Part shown: positions 1 to 8,678 of the stretch, piece after piece
Position numbering within the stretch: position 1 is the first letter of the stretch
How the letters are laid out: each line of letters starts with the position of its first letter
NCBI GenBank assembly: GCA_944392655.1
Contig: CALXXL010000001.1
Coordinates: 1 to 64,000, forward strand
Length of the DNA: 64,000 bases
Reading direction: 5' to 3'
Source: an uncultured Victivallaceae bacterium
GTDB taxonomy: Bacteria > Verrucomicrobiota > Lentisphaeria > Victivallales > Victivallaceae
Notes under the pieces: model-generated
What the model was told of the DNA's origin: nothing
The model's input: only the letters and a program-made list of their open reading frames with translations
Databases searched by the model: none
Position numbers and translations under genes: made by a program

Positions 1-27
1 TATCGCCTTTAAGCTGAAGCTATTCGG

Positions 28-58
28 CTACATACCGGCGCAGCCGGTAGTTTTTTTG
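28..58 (+). terminator. Rho-independent terminator of an upstream gene
   Basis: A perfect 7-bp stem (33-39 with 43-49, sequence TACCGGC/GCCGGTA) with a 3-nt loop is followed by a run of seven T at 51-57. On the plus strand this is a standard intrinsic terminator. It would end transcription of a gene lying to the left of the window, which cannot be seen. Confidence 0.7.
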
Positions 59-72
59 CGCTTAAGCTATAT

Positions 73-110
73 AAAAATTAAGCCGCAGAAAAATGATTCT
101 CTGCGGCTTA
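73..110 (-). terminator. Terminator of the tRNA-Thr gene
   Basis: An inverted repeat (79-89 with 100-110, core AAGCCGCAGA/TCTGCGGCTT) is followed, when read on the minus strand, by a T-rich tail. It starts about 12 nt beyond the 3' end of tRNA-Thr on the same strand, so it most likely terminates that transcript. Confidence 0.7.
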
Positions 111-122
111 AATATTCTTAAA

Positions 123-198
123 TGGAGCCATTGGCCGGAATCGAACCGGCGACCTGCTCATTACGAGTGAGCTGCTCTACCGACTGAGCCACAATGGC
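123..198 (-). tRNA. tRNA-Thr (anticodon CGT)
   Basis: The reverse complement folds as a 76-nt cloverleaf. The acceptor stem is GCCATTG pairing with CAATGGC, the anticodon stem is GCTCA/TGAGC with loop CTCGTAA (anticodon CGT, reading ACG Thr codons), and the T-arm carries GGTTCGATTCC. The discriminator base is T and the 3' CCA is encoded (123-125). A promoter-like sequence lies just upstream and a terminator just downstream, so it appears to be a single-gene transcript. Confidence 0.95.
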
Positions 199-209
199 AT
201 TGTCTAGAT

Positions 210-237
210 AATTTAGTTTTTTTTTATCAAATTTCAA
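210..237 (-). promoter_or_regulatory. Putative promoter of tRNA-Thr
   Basis: Read on the minus strand there is a TTGAAA -35 box (232-237) and a TAAATT -10 box (210-215) with a 16-bp spacer. The -10 ends about 12 nt before the mature tRNA 5' end. The boxes are visible; promoter activity is inferred. Confidence 0.45.
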
Positions 238-339
238 CTATTTATAAAAAATTATTTTATTTTTTGTTGATTTTACAGCTTTAAGCCGCCTTATAACATC
301 ATACCGTCGTTTATAAATCCTCATAAGACAGTCTATATA

Positions 340-358
340 ATTCTATTTAAAATAGAAT
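340..358. repeat. Perfect AT-rich inverted repeat upstream of the pseudopilin genes
   Basis: Two 9-nt arms (ATTCTATTT and AAATAGAAT) face each other around one central base. The element lies about 140 nt before the start codon of the first pseudopilin gene and directly follows a TATAAT-like hexamer (336-341), a plausible place for an operator. The rest of the 298-nt gap between the tRNA and the gene is AT-rich with no other feature that I can support. Confidence 0.35.
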
Positions 359-496
359 ATATTTATACTGTCGCTCTATAAATTACTAATGTTTTTTTAT
401 AATATATTAGTGTTTTTTTATTTGTATTATTTAATTTTAGGTGTTATCTATATCCACGGTAGAATTATATATTTCTTCACCCATGATAAAACTATT

Positions 497-1231
497 ATGA
501 AAACAAAATTTTTTACACTTCTTGAACTTCTTATTGTTATCGGCATTATAGCTATACTTATGGCAATTATTATACCATCGCTGAGTCGCGCCAAAGGCGA
601 TGCTATACAAACCCAGTGTGCATCAAATATGAGACAATGTTATAACGCATTGATTATGTATGCAGATACCAATGACCATTGGATTCCTGTTGTTGGCGCA
701 GACTACACTGGTTGGTTTCGTCAGCCGGGTATTCCGGAAACACTTGGTTTTATGATGCCACGGGAATATAAAGATCCTCACTCATACCGGGCCGTAACGC
801 TTTGTCCCGCCGGAGTCGATAATATTGAATGGGTCGGCAACGCTGCTTTTGGTATGCCAGCGTTTCTATACACTCCGGAAGACTATATTAATTATAAGTG
901 TGAAAATAATAATAATGGAGCGTTATATATAAAGATTACCGCGATTCCTTCTCATTCCGCTTACGCATTGTTGGCGGATTCCGCATTTACTAAATTTGAA
1001 CCTAAACCGCAAAATGCCCCTGGTGCCCAGTGCAGATTATTTTCACGCCGTGATGAAGGTGCGGCATCACCAATATGCCACGCAATTTGTGAAAGACATA
1101 ATGGCACTGCTAACATAACTTATGCCGATGGTCATATTGATACCAGCAAGAATAAAACAGCTATTCTGGATTCATCATATATTGGTGCTTATGTGGATAT
1201 GAGCGGACATGAATTGATTTATGTAGAATAA
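497..1231 (+). CDS. Pseudopilin-like protein with H-X9-DG C-terminal motif
   Basis: A 244-aa type IV pilin-like protein, probably inserted in the inner membrane and processed by a prepilin peptidase. It begins with a short basic stretch, then FTLLELLIVIGIIAILMAII, a class III (prepilin) signal with Glu at +5 and a roughly 20-residue hydrophobic helix. The residue before the predicted cleavage site is not Gly. Near the end, H-NGTANITYA-DG fits the H-X9-DG signature of pilin-like families that are strongly expanded in Lentisphaerae and Planctomycetes. The open frame extends upstream to 389, but Met497 is chosen because it places the basic n-region directly before the helix. No good ribosome binding site is visible. 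A paralogue follows after 12 nt. The substrate or pseudopilus role is unknown. Confidence 0.8.
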   Translation: MKTKFFTLLELLIVIGIIAILMAIIIPSLSRAKGDAIQTQCASNMRQCYNALIMYADTNDHWIPVVGADYTGWFRQPGIPETLGFMMPREYKDPHSYRAVTLCPAGVDNIEWVGNAAFGMPAFLYTPEDYINYKCENNNNGALYIKITAIPSHSAYALLADSAFTKFEPKPQNAPGAQCRLFSRRDEGAASPICHAICERHNGTANITYADGHIDTSKNKTAILDSSYIGAYVDMSGHELIYVE

Positions 1232-1243
1232 AGGAATTTTATC

Positions 1244-1987
1244 ATGAATTACTACCGTAATTTCCGTATGATTGAATTAATCATCCTTATCGTTATCTTA
1301 ATTATACTTGCAATTCTTACTGTTCCAATGATGTTCCATGCCGGAGAAAAAGCAAAAAAAGTCAGCTGTTCTGGAAATCTTAAACAGTGCGTCAATGCCC
1401 TAATAACTTATGGCGTCAGCAATAATAATATTATATGCACCTCGGGAAACAAATATTCCGGATGGTATGCGCAGGATGGTATTCCTCAATTGCTCGGAAT
1501 AAAAATAGATACAAACCGTTCTCCTCTTACTGCCCGTCCAGTTACCTTATGTCCTGATATATGGATAAATTCTCCATACAGAAACCCGGCTCAGGCTTAC
1601 GGAGCGGCGTGGTTTACGCAGAGAATGGATTATTCCGAGGAAGGATGCGATGTTGTAACTAACTTTCCGACCAATCAGGGACAATTGGTTTTATTAAATA
1701 AAATTCCAATTCCTGAAGATTATGTCCTTTTGGCCGATTCTGCTTATACTTCTACTGAAGCACCAGATATTATTCCAGGATTACAATGTATTCTTTTTGC
1801 CCGTCAAAAAGCAGGAGCAGTAAGCTATTTTCCAAGAGCTATCAGCTTGCGTCATGAAGGAGAAGCTAATGTTGGATATGCTGACGGTCATGTAGGAAAT
1901 ACCGCTGATCGGATGCAAATGCTAATAAAATCTAAAATTGGAGCATATATCGATCCTACCGGACGTATGCCTATCGTAACACAATAA
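1244..1987 (+). CDS. Second pseudopilin-like protein with H-X9-DG motif
   Basis: A 247-aa paralogue of the preceding gene, starting 12 nt after its stop with an AAGGA ribosome site, so the two form an operon ending in a terminator. Both share the middle and C-terminal pattern (a YSGWYAQDGIPQLLG segment, a short VTLCP motif, DYVLLADSAYTS, and H-EGEANVGYA-DG, an H-X9-DG motif). The N-terminus FRMIELIILIVILIILAIL keeps Glu at +5 but departs from the usual TLIEL core, so processing by a standard prepilin peptidase is less certain. Likely a membrane-anchored pseudopilin; the two may interact. Confidence 0.78.
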   Translation: MNYYRNFRMIELIILIVILIILAILTVPMMFHAGEKAKKVSCSGNLKQCVNALITYGVSNNNIICTSGNKYSGWYAQDGIPQLLGIKIDTNRSPLTARPVTLCPDIWINSPYRNPAQAYGAAWFTQRMDYSEEGCDVVTNFPTNQGQLVLLNKIPIPEDYVLLADSAYTSTEAPDIIPGLQCILFARQKAGAVSYFPRAISLRHEGEANVGYADGHVGNTADRMQMLIKSKIGAYIDPTGRMPIVTQ

Positions 1988-2019
1988 AAAACCGGAGTCT
2001 TTTATGACTCCGGCTTTAT
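1988..2019. terminator. Terminator between convergent genes
   Basis: An 8-bp stem (CCGGAGTC at 1992-1999 with GACTCCGG at 2006-2013) and a 6-nt loop has A-rich sequence on the left and TTTATA on the right. It can end the pseudopilin operon on the plus strand and probably also the DUF4434 gene coming from the minus strand. Confidence 0.75.
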
Positions 2020-2035
2020 AATGAAGTCTACGATA

Positions 2036-3007
2036 TCAGTAGATTTCTTCTTTCAGCATTTTCAATACCGGCTTATAATCGATATTGTAATATTCACAAT
2101 AACGTTTATAAAGTCCTAACGCCTGACGATAACTTGAGAACGGGCTCATGAAATGAGAAAATTCAAATGTAATTGCCTTTTCCAATCCGGCACGTTCGGC
2201 AGCCTGAAGTTTAAGCAGCATCTTTTCCCACTTGATCGGCAAAAACTTAATCGGCATGTCACGGTCAAAACTTTCACAGTTTGTCCAGCATTCCATGCCG
2301 TATTTAGAAGCTAATGTCTTATTTACGGTAAGATAATCTTCCAGTTCATCGTAATCGCAATGGCCATCCTGAAATGCAAGAATATCTACCGCGCCTTTGA
2401 TACCGCCAAGAATTTCATTCCACTCTTTTTCATGCTGGTCAATCGTTATAGCATTCTTGTTGGTAAGATCAGTGGTAAATGCATAACAATCTTTTTTGCC
2501 GGCAATATAAGGACTGATAAAAGTCGGAAGATTATTGGAAATTTCTTTGCAGAATCTTCCCATCTGAGAATATATATCGATAATTCCGGCAAATGCACGG
2601 CTTACTTCCTGATTGAGATACCATCCCTTGAAAGCCGGACTCTTGCCATACATATTCCAAACTTCTTCTACTACACGCTTATTGATCTCAACCTCTTTTT
2701 CCGGCTGTCCATTATGCCAGTAGTTACCGGAATCGTAAGTACCGAAGTAGAACCCAATATCATGTTTTTCAGCTAATTCAAGAAAGAGGCCGATCAAATC
2801 TATCGGCGGACGATAGCAATTTTCACGTTCCATCAAAACTTTACTTGGATAAGTTACCCAGCGACGATATCCGCAACGGATTACCGCTACGGTATCTATT
2901 CCCATCGCTTTCATCGCGGCAAAATCGCGATCCCACTCTTCACGACCCCAGTTCTGATGCGGAATGTCATGACTGATCTCATCCAGAAATGTTGCTGTAA
3001 TTCGCAT
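2036..3007 (-). CDS. DUF4434-like glycoside-hydrolase-type TIM-barrel protein
   Basis: A 323-aa soluble protein without a signal peptide. The opening ITATFLDEISHDIPHQNWG, then 'MKAMGIDTVAVIRCGYR', and later 'FYFGTYDSGNYW', 'FKGWYLNQEVS' and 'ILAFQDGHCDYDELEDYL' match what I know of the DUF4434 family, whose fold is that of glycoside hydrolases. Acidic residues at the ends of predicted strands (the Glu of LNQE, the Asp of FQDG) could be catalytic, but the family has no firm biochemical role. A ribosome site (AAAGGA) precedes Met. Its position upstream, on the same strand, of a GH38 mannosidase operon suggests a role in breakdown of host- or plant-derived glycans. Confidence 0.7.
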   Translation of the reverse strand: MRITATFLDEISHDIPHQNWGREEWDRDFAAMKAMGIDTVAVIRCGYRRWVTYPSKVLMERENCYRPPIDLIGLFLELAEKHDIGFYFGTYDSGNYWHNGQPEKEVEINKRVVEEVWNMYGKSPAFKGWYLNQEVSRAFAGIIDIYSQMGRFCKEISNNLPTFISPYIAGKKDCYAFTTDLTNKNAITIDQHEKEWNEILGGIKGAVDILAFQDGHCDYDELEDYLTVNKTLASKYGMECWTNCESFDRDMPIKFLPIKWEKMLLKLQAAERAGLEKAITFEFSHFMSPFSSYRQALGLYKRYCEYYNIDYKPVLKMLKEEIY

Positions 3008-3197
3008 TTTATTATCCTTTGTTATTTATAATTTATAAAAGGTTGCAAACCAGTATAATTTAATTCTCAATCAGTGTAAATCAAGTTATTGTTTAGGGCT
3101 TTTAATATGGAGATTACATTTTTCAACCGGAAAATAGTGCTACGTCAATATTCCGTCACTTTTTCGTCAATTACATAAATACATATTTATAAATTAA

Positions 3198-4055
3198 TTA
3201 CAATTCGTCAAATTCCATTATCATCCTTGATATTATTCTTCCGGTTTTATCTAAACTTTCGCGTGAAACATTCTCGGAATTATCGTGTGGAGTGTGCCAG
3301 AAACTGTTTCCAGGACCATAATTGAAATCAATTATATTAATTGACGGAATCCCAATATTTTTAAATGGAACATGATCATCCAATATAATACCATTTAAAA
3401 ATGTTACTGTTTTCTGAAGATTTTCTTTTTCCGCCGCTTTTTGTAATTTACGGTAAAGTTTTAAATCTGTATCTGCAGAAAGAGTATATTTTAGATCCTT
3501 GTCTCCGACCATATCAATATTTATCATGCAAACGCATTCTCTGTTTTCACCTGAACGATACAGCTTATCAGCATAATTACGGCTGCCGAATAATCCATCT
3601 GAATCATTATATTCTACTATGCATTCTTCCCCATCAAAAAAAAGCAATCTAACGTCATACGGAGGATCTTTTAAACTATCTGCCAAAGCCAGTAAGACAG
3701 ATGTTCCACTTAAACCGTCATTGGCTCCACTCATTGGTGGATTTAATTCTTTTATGTCATAATGTGTTCCGAGAATTATAAACCGATCCCGGTTTTTACC
3801 AGGAATAACCGCGATTATATTGGTCATATCACGGTCACCCAATGGCGTTGAAGCAACAAAAGAATCTTTATAAACGTTTAAACCTGATTTTTTTAATTGA
3901 CTATCGATATAGCTGCATTTATCGGCTATCGTCTCCATTTTTTTAAGATGTTTCCATGCAGAAAATGAGTCAAATCCATAATCATTATCCGCAGGAGAAC
4001 ATCCTGAAAAAATAGAAAATACAATAAATGCAATTATTACTGCAAATAATTTCAT
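3198..4055 (-). CDS. M28-family zinc peptidase or glutaminyl-cyclase-like lipoprotein
   Basis: A 285-aa secreted lipoprotein: an N-terminal hydrophobic stretch ends in the lipobox FSGC (Cys19). The rest fits the M28 fold of zinc aminopeptidases and bacterial or animal-type glutaminyl cyclases. Metal and catalytic motifs appear in order: GTHYDIK, GANDGLSGTSVLL, FFDGEEC, NIDMVGD and DDHVPF, followed by WHTPHDN. The DDHxPF and WHT-x-HD arrangement resembles glutaminyl cyclases, so peptidase versus cyclase activity cannot be decided here. The start codon overlaps the stop codon of the GH38 gene by 4 nt, so the two are translationally coupled. Confidence 0.82.
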   Translation of the reverse strand: MKLFAVIIAFIVFSIFSGCSPADNDYGFDSFSAWKHLKKMETIADKCSYIDSQLKKSGLNVYKDSFVASTPLGDRDMTNIIAVIPGKNRDRFIILGTHYDIKELNPPMSGANDGLSGTSVLLALADSLKDPPYDVRLLFFDGEECIVEYNDSDGLFGSRNYADKLYRSGENRECVCMINIDMVGDKDLKYTLSADTDLKLYRKLQKAAEKENLQKTVTFLNGIILDDHVPFKNIGIPSINIIDFNYGPGNSFWHTPHDNSENVSRESLDKTGRIISRMIMEFDEL

Positions 4056-7000
4056 ACCAGTTTGAATGTCCTTATTTCAAATGGTTTGAAATCAAGTTTA
4101 ATTTGCCCTGAACCGTTAGTCTCTAAAATTTCCCCTTCATTCCATTCTATAAAATTGACTTTTTGTAAACCATGGAATTCTTCATTAAGTTTCAGTTTAA
4201 TTGAACCTGATTTGCCACTTTGTTCAACCATACGGACAATCAAACTGTCTTCCTTATGAGCTTTTTTTACGACTTCAACAGTAACACTATCAGCAAAATC
4301 AACCATAAACGGCAGATTATTTGTTATTCTTCCATTGAATAACACTGGTTGACGATTTAATAAAGCAGCTTTGCTTATTACATCAGAATCAGCTAAATCG
4401 CCATCATGCGGCAATAATGAATATATTATGTGATGTTCTCCTATATCTGCAGTAAAATCAGGATATTTTGATGATTTAAGTAAATTCAAGTCAAAAAATC
4501 TCTCTTCAACATAACATCCGTATTTACAATCATTCAATAAAGCTAAACCGATATCTCGTTCTGACACATCAAAATATTTATGACAGCAGACTTCAAATTT
4601 TGCACTGTCCCAGCTGGTATTTTTGTAGACAGAACGTTTTATCACACCGTAATCCAAATCATAAGATGCTTCATCGCAAACAATATTATTTTCAAAACCA
4701 ACCCGGAGCATTTTCCGCGATTCATTCCAATCAACTATTGTTTCAAAACGCAATTCACGGCTTTCAGGTAATAAAACTATATTCTGTCTGATTTTACTTG
4801 AACCAATTTTATATTCAATCTCAAGAGCTGAAAATATACTTGATGATTTCTTTAATATCTTTAATGGTTCAGCTTCGCAAACTTTTGCATCACGAAAACT
4901 ATTATCAATTTCCCACGCCTCATATCTTACCGGATAATCAACGTACAGCGATAATATATTTCCACGCTGTCCCGGATCAAGAAATTCCCGCTTCAACTCT
5001 TTATCAAAAATTTTTATCAATTGCCCTGAATTATTGAATTGATAAATTATTTTATCATTTTCCAGAGTTAAATCACCATATTTTAACTGAACTTCCTCTT
5101 TTTGAGCTGCATCAATTCGATGCATAATCTTTGTTCCATAAGCCGGAATATTCGTCAATATTTTGCCATCTACAGCAGAAAACAGATTCCCGTATTCATC
5201 TTCTGCTCCACTCCAGTTTTCCGGAAGTTTTATCAATACATCATCAGAATAACCAAGTGTATTAATTATTGAAATATATTCGGAAGAGCAGTCAGACAAT
5301 TTATTTTCAAGTTTATTTAACAACCTTGAGCTGATCTCTTCCATTGCCTGATAATCTTCTTTGGTATCTTCATAAACTTCATGTATTGAAGATCCAGGCA
5401 AGATATCATGAAACTGATTGATTAAAAGAGTTTTCCATAATTCATTCAATACATTATCAGGGTAATCTTTTAATGGCAGCCTTGAATATAAATTTTCCAG
5501 CTCAACCAGTTTTTGCTCAAACTTACGATTAAAAAGTTTATTCTTTGCTTGAGTCGTAAGAGTTCCACGATGTAACTCTAAATAAAGTTCACCAACCCAT
5601 TTGGGATAATTATCATATTTTGATGCACGTTCAAAAAATTCATCAGCTCTGCCAAACTTTACCTTTGGAGCTCCCTCAAAATTATGCATTCTTAGCGCAC
5701 GTTCAACATATTCAGCCGATGGACCGCCGCCGCCGTCTCCCATACCATAGAGAGAAATAAATTCATTGTTTATTGTTATTTCATTATAATTATTCTCACC
5801 GTAGCAGAGACTTTTTACGCTCATTGGTGAATTATAGCCATCTTCCGGCGGAAGATGACATAAAACTTTACTTCCATCGATACCCTGCCAGTAAAAAGTA
5901 TGATATGGAAATTTATTGGTATCATTCCAGGAAATCTTCTGAGAAACAAAATAATCGCAACCGCACCCTTTTATAATTTGCGGCAAATTTGCCGAATAAC
6001 CAAATGTATCCGGAACCCATAAATTTTTTATCTCTATACCAAATTCATCCTTAAAGAAATTTTTACCATATAAAAATTGACGAATCTGTGATTCTCCAGA
6101 TGTTACATTGCAATCAGGTTCAACAAACATTCCCCCTTGAACCTCCCAGCGACCTGACGCAATCTTATCTTTAACCTTCAGGTATAAATCAGGATAATAG
6201 CGTTTAACAAACTCATAATGACACGCGGCAGAAGCTCCAAAAACATAATCTTTATACTCGTCCATCAGATTAACCATACATGCAAAAGTTCTGCCGCATT
6301 TTTTTATAGTCTGATCCAATGGCCATAACCAGGCAGTATCGATATGAGCATGACCAATCGCAGTAACATCCGCAGAACTTTTCCTGGCCGGCAATTCAAA
6401 CACCCATAAAAGCTCTTTGCGTGCTCTTACAGCGTTTCTGGAATCATCCGCGTATGCAGCAATAGAACGACGAACAGCAGCCTCCAGCTTTTTTGCTAAC
6501 GCTCCTCCAGCTTTCTGCTGTTCAATAAATCCTCCTACTATCATAAGATCATTGGCAAGCTGCCAAACTTCGCGATTAAATACTCCGAAGCGGGCAAATT
6601 TTACCGTTGCTGTAAAATCTCCATTCGAGGATATATGTTTTGCATCAGGATCATTATCCATATTTAATCCGAATGCTCCATTTGCAGTACTTTCAATGTA
6701 AAATGTAAAACTCTCTCCAGCTTTTGAAGATTTGGTCAAACATAGAAGATCTTTTTTAAATTCGGAATCAAATACTGATGCATCAGTAAGCATTGTCAAT
6801 TCATTGAGATTCTGGTCAAAAACCAGAGACTCTCCGGAAAAATTTAATTTTGCATAGATTTCCTTTCCGGCCCATTTTTCAGGAATTTGACATATAACTT
6901 TAAAAAAGCCGACTGTATAGTTTTGTCCCCATTCATCATTTTCGCTCATCGGGATATAATCTAGCAATGGTATTTCCTTTTTGCTTTCCATATCTTTTCC

Positions 7001-7084
7001 GGGAGTAAAGTATAGCTCAGCCTTTCTTAAATCTTCAAAAAAGTCACGACGTATACGTTTTAAAAAGAAGTCCAGTTCAATCAT
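4052..7084 (-). CDS. Alpha-mannosidase, glycoside hydrolase family 38
   Basis: A 1010-aa enzyme of the length usual for GH38 alpha-mannosidases. The catalytic domain starts near residue 240 with GHAHIDTAWLWP (zinc ligands His245, His247 and/or Asp249) and includes VEPDCNVTSGE and VPDTFGYSANLPQI, where Asp359 is the expected nucleophile. A middle helical domain carries NQFHDILPGSSI, and a C-terminal beta domain follows. No signal peptide is present, so it is probably cytoplasmic and would trim mannose from imported oligosaccharides. It is the first gene of a two-gene operon with the M28 protein. The roughly 210-nt region upstream is AT-rich and has a tandem CTTGTTAA repeat near 7132-7147 that could be regulatory. 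Confidence 0.93.
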   Translation of the reverse strand: MIELDFFLKRIRRDFFEDLRKAELYFTPGKDMESKKEIPLLDYIPMSENDEWGQNYTVGFFKVICQIPEKWAGKEIYAKLNFSGESLVFDQNLNELTMLTDASVFDSEFKKDLLCLTKSSKAGESFTFYIESTANGAFGLNMDNDPDAKHISSNGDFTATVKFARFGVFNREVWQLANDLMIVGGFIEQQKAGGALAKKLEAAVRRSIAAYADDSRNAVRARKELLWVFELPARKSSADVTAIGHAHIDTAWLWPLDQTIKKCGRTFACMVNLMDEYKDYVFGASAACHYEFVKRYYPDLYLKVKDKIASGRWEVQGGMFVEPDCNVTSGESQIRQFLYGKNFFKDEFGIEIKNLWVPDTFGYSANLPQIIKGCGCDYFVSQKISWNDTNKFPYHTFYWQGIDGSKVLCHLPPEDGYNSPMSVKSLCYGENNYNEITINNEFISLYGMGDGGGGPSAEYVERALRMHNFEGAPKVKFGRADEFFERASKYDNYPKWVGELYLELHRGTLTTQAKNKLFNRKFEQKLVELENLYSRLPLKDYPDNVLNELWKTLLINQFHDILPGSSIHEVYEDTKEDYQAMEEISSRLLNKLENKLSDCSSEYISIINTLGYSDDVLIKLPENWSGAEDEYGNLFSAVDGKILTNIPAYGTKIMHRIDAAQKEEVQLKYGDLTLENDKIIYQFNNSGQLIKIFDKELKREFLDPGQRGNILSLYVDYPVRYEAWEIDNSFRDAKVCEAEPLKILKKSSSIFSALEIEYKIGSSKIRQNIVLLPESRELRFETIVDWNESRKMLRVGFENNIVCDEASYDLDYGVIKRSVYKNTSWDSAKFEVCCHKYFDVSERDIGLALLNDCKYGCYVEERFFDLNLLKSSKYPDFTADIGEHHIIYSLLPHDGDLADSDVISKAALLNRQPVLFNGRITNNLPFMVDFADSVTVEVVKKAHKEDSLIVRMVEQSGKSGSIKLKLNEEFHGLQKVNFIEWNEGEILETNGSGQIKLDFKPFEIRTFKLV

Positions 7085-7298
7085 AATAGTTTCTTTATTC
7101 TTTAATTAAAGATTATTGATATTATTATAGCTTGTTAACTTGTTAATAAATACTGAAAATGAGCTTAAAAAATGTTTTTTTTGCTGTTTATAACTATGTT
7201 TGAAAAATCTTATTCGATTATTGATAAATAAAACGCACAGCCATTAAACAGAATCTTAACATTTTTTTAACAGGGTTAATAACAACGTTATTTCACTA

Positions 7299-8000
7299 TC
7301 AGTTTTCGTAAATTACAGTATTTTGAATACCGAATTGATGACATTTTACAATATAATTGACTGCTTCTTCTGCACTGTCGACCAGATGATAAAGCTCTTT
7401 ATCCGGTTCGCTTATCAGATTATTGGCAAGCAGATATTCATCAATCCAGTTTAACATAGGTTTCCAGAATTTTTTACCTACAAGAACAATGGGTATTCGA
7501 TTAATCTTTTTAGTTTGCACCAAAGTTAAAGATTCTGAAAGCTCATCCAGGGTGCCGAATCCTCCGGGAAAAATTACTGCACCTACAGCGTATTTTAAAA
7601 AACATACTTTACGAATGAAGAAATATCTGAATGATAAATCAAGAGTTTGATACGGATTAGGATGTTGTTCATGCGGCAGATCAATATTCAAACCTATAGA
7701 TACACCTTTAGCTTCAAAAGCACCTTTGTTGGCAGCTTCCATTATTCCGCCGCCACCACCAGTTAATACGCCGTATTTGTTTTCTACCAGCATGCGGCCT
7801 AATTTTTCCGCTTCCTGATAGTATAATTCTTCAGGTTTTGTTCTGGCTGAACCGAATACTGTTACCAGCATTTTATAATGTGACATTGATTCAAATGACT
7901 CGACAAATTCTGCCATTATACGGAATATACGCCAGGTATCACCTATCTGCATTTGCTGATGGATAAAATTTAACTCATCGTAATTGCAATTACCGCCCAT
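7299..8000 (-). CDS. LOG-family (TIGR00730-like) nucleotide phosphoribohydrolase
   Basis: A 233-aa Rossmann-fold protein of the LOG family, often mislabelled lysine decarboxylase. The motif PGGFGTLDELSE matches the family signature PGGxGTxxE, and GGGGGIMEAANKGAF is the nucleotide-binding stretch. Known members cleave nucleoside 5'-monophosphates to base and ribose 5-phosphate; the physiological substrate here is unknown. A strong AAGGAG site precedes the start. It stands alone: about 70 nt separate it from mntP upstream on the same strand, so readthrough from the arginine operon is possible. Confidence 0.88.
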   Translation of the reverse strand: MGGNCNYDELNFIHQQMQIGDTWRIFRIMAEFVESFESMSHYKMLVTVFGSARTKPEELYYQEAEKLGRMLVENKYGVLTGGGGGIMEAANKGAFEAKGVSIGLNIDLPHEQHPNPYQTLDLSFRYFFIRKVCFLKYAVGAVIFPGGFGTLDELSESLTLVQTKKINRIPIVLVGKKFWKPMLNWIDEYLLANNLISEPDKELYHLVDSAEEAVNYIVKCHQFGIQNTVIYEN

Positions 8001-8070
8001 GATATTCTCCTTTATTTATTATTCAAGTTTATTTATTGAGAATATAGCGGTTAGAATTGCAAAAGGCAAA

Positions 8071-8661
8071 TTATTTTCCAAATACAAGATGTTCTATCAA
8101 GATTTTTAATCCTATTAATATAATAACAGTGCCGCCAATTAGTTCCATTTTGAAGTTTAATAACTTTCCGGCAAGTTTGCCAGTTAAAACTCCTATAAAT
8201 GATATTAATCCTGTTATTATACCCATTAAAATGGATGCAGGAAGTAGAATCTTTATAAAATTATTTCCGGCAAGAATGATAGATGCTCCAACTGCCATTG
8301 CATCTATACTGGTTGCAATACCGAGAAGAAAAAGAATTTTTAAACCAAAAGGATTTTCTTCTGACTCAGTGAGTTCTGTTTGATCTTCAACATGTATTGA
8401 TTCCCAAATCATTTTTCCGCCGACCAATGCAAGAAGAATAAAGGCAATATAGTGATCGACAGAATAAAGAAATGGCCCGATAAAACTGCTTATCCAACCG
8501 CCTATCATTGGCATTACAAATTGAAATCCACCGAAAAAAAATGCTGCCGAAGCAGCATTTTTCCAAACCTTTTTGTGGCATATCATACTTCGTGATACCG
8601 ATACAGAAAAGGCATCAACAGACACACCAAGTGCCAATAAAATCATTTCTAAAACAGTCAT
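8071..8661 (-). CDS. mntP: Putative manganese efflux pump MntP
   Basis: A 196-aa inner-membrane protein with six predicted hydrophobic segments and the internal duplication typical of MntP. The first half has ALGVSVDAFSVSVS and the second GIATSIDAMAVGASI, each placing an Asp in the membrane as in the family. It would export Mn2+. It begins 17 nt after the argF stop on the same strand, so it is probably co-transcribed with argD-argF, although no functional tie is obvious. No yybP-ykoY-type manganese riboswitch could be placed in this short gap. Confidence 0.9.
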   Translation of the reverse strand: MTVLEMILLALGVSVDAFSVSVSRSMICHKKVWKNAASAAFFFGGFQFVMPMIGGWISSFIGPFLYSVDHYIAFILLALVGGKMIWESIHVEDQTELTESEENPFGLKILFLLGIATSIDAMAVGASIILAGNNFIKILLPASILMGIITGLISFIGVLTGKLAGKLLNFKMELIGGTVIILIGLKILIEHLVFGK

Positions 8662-8678
8662 AGCAAAATGTTACCAAA

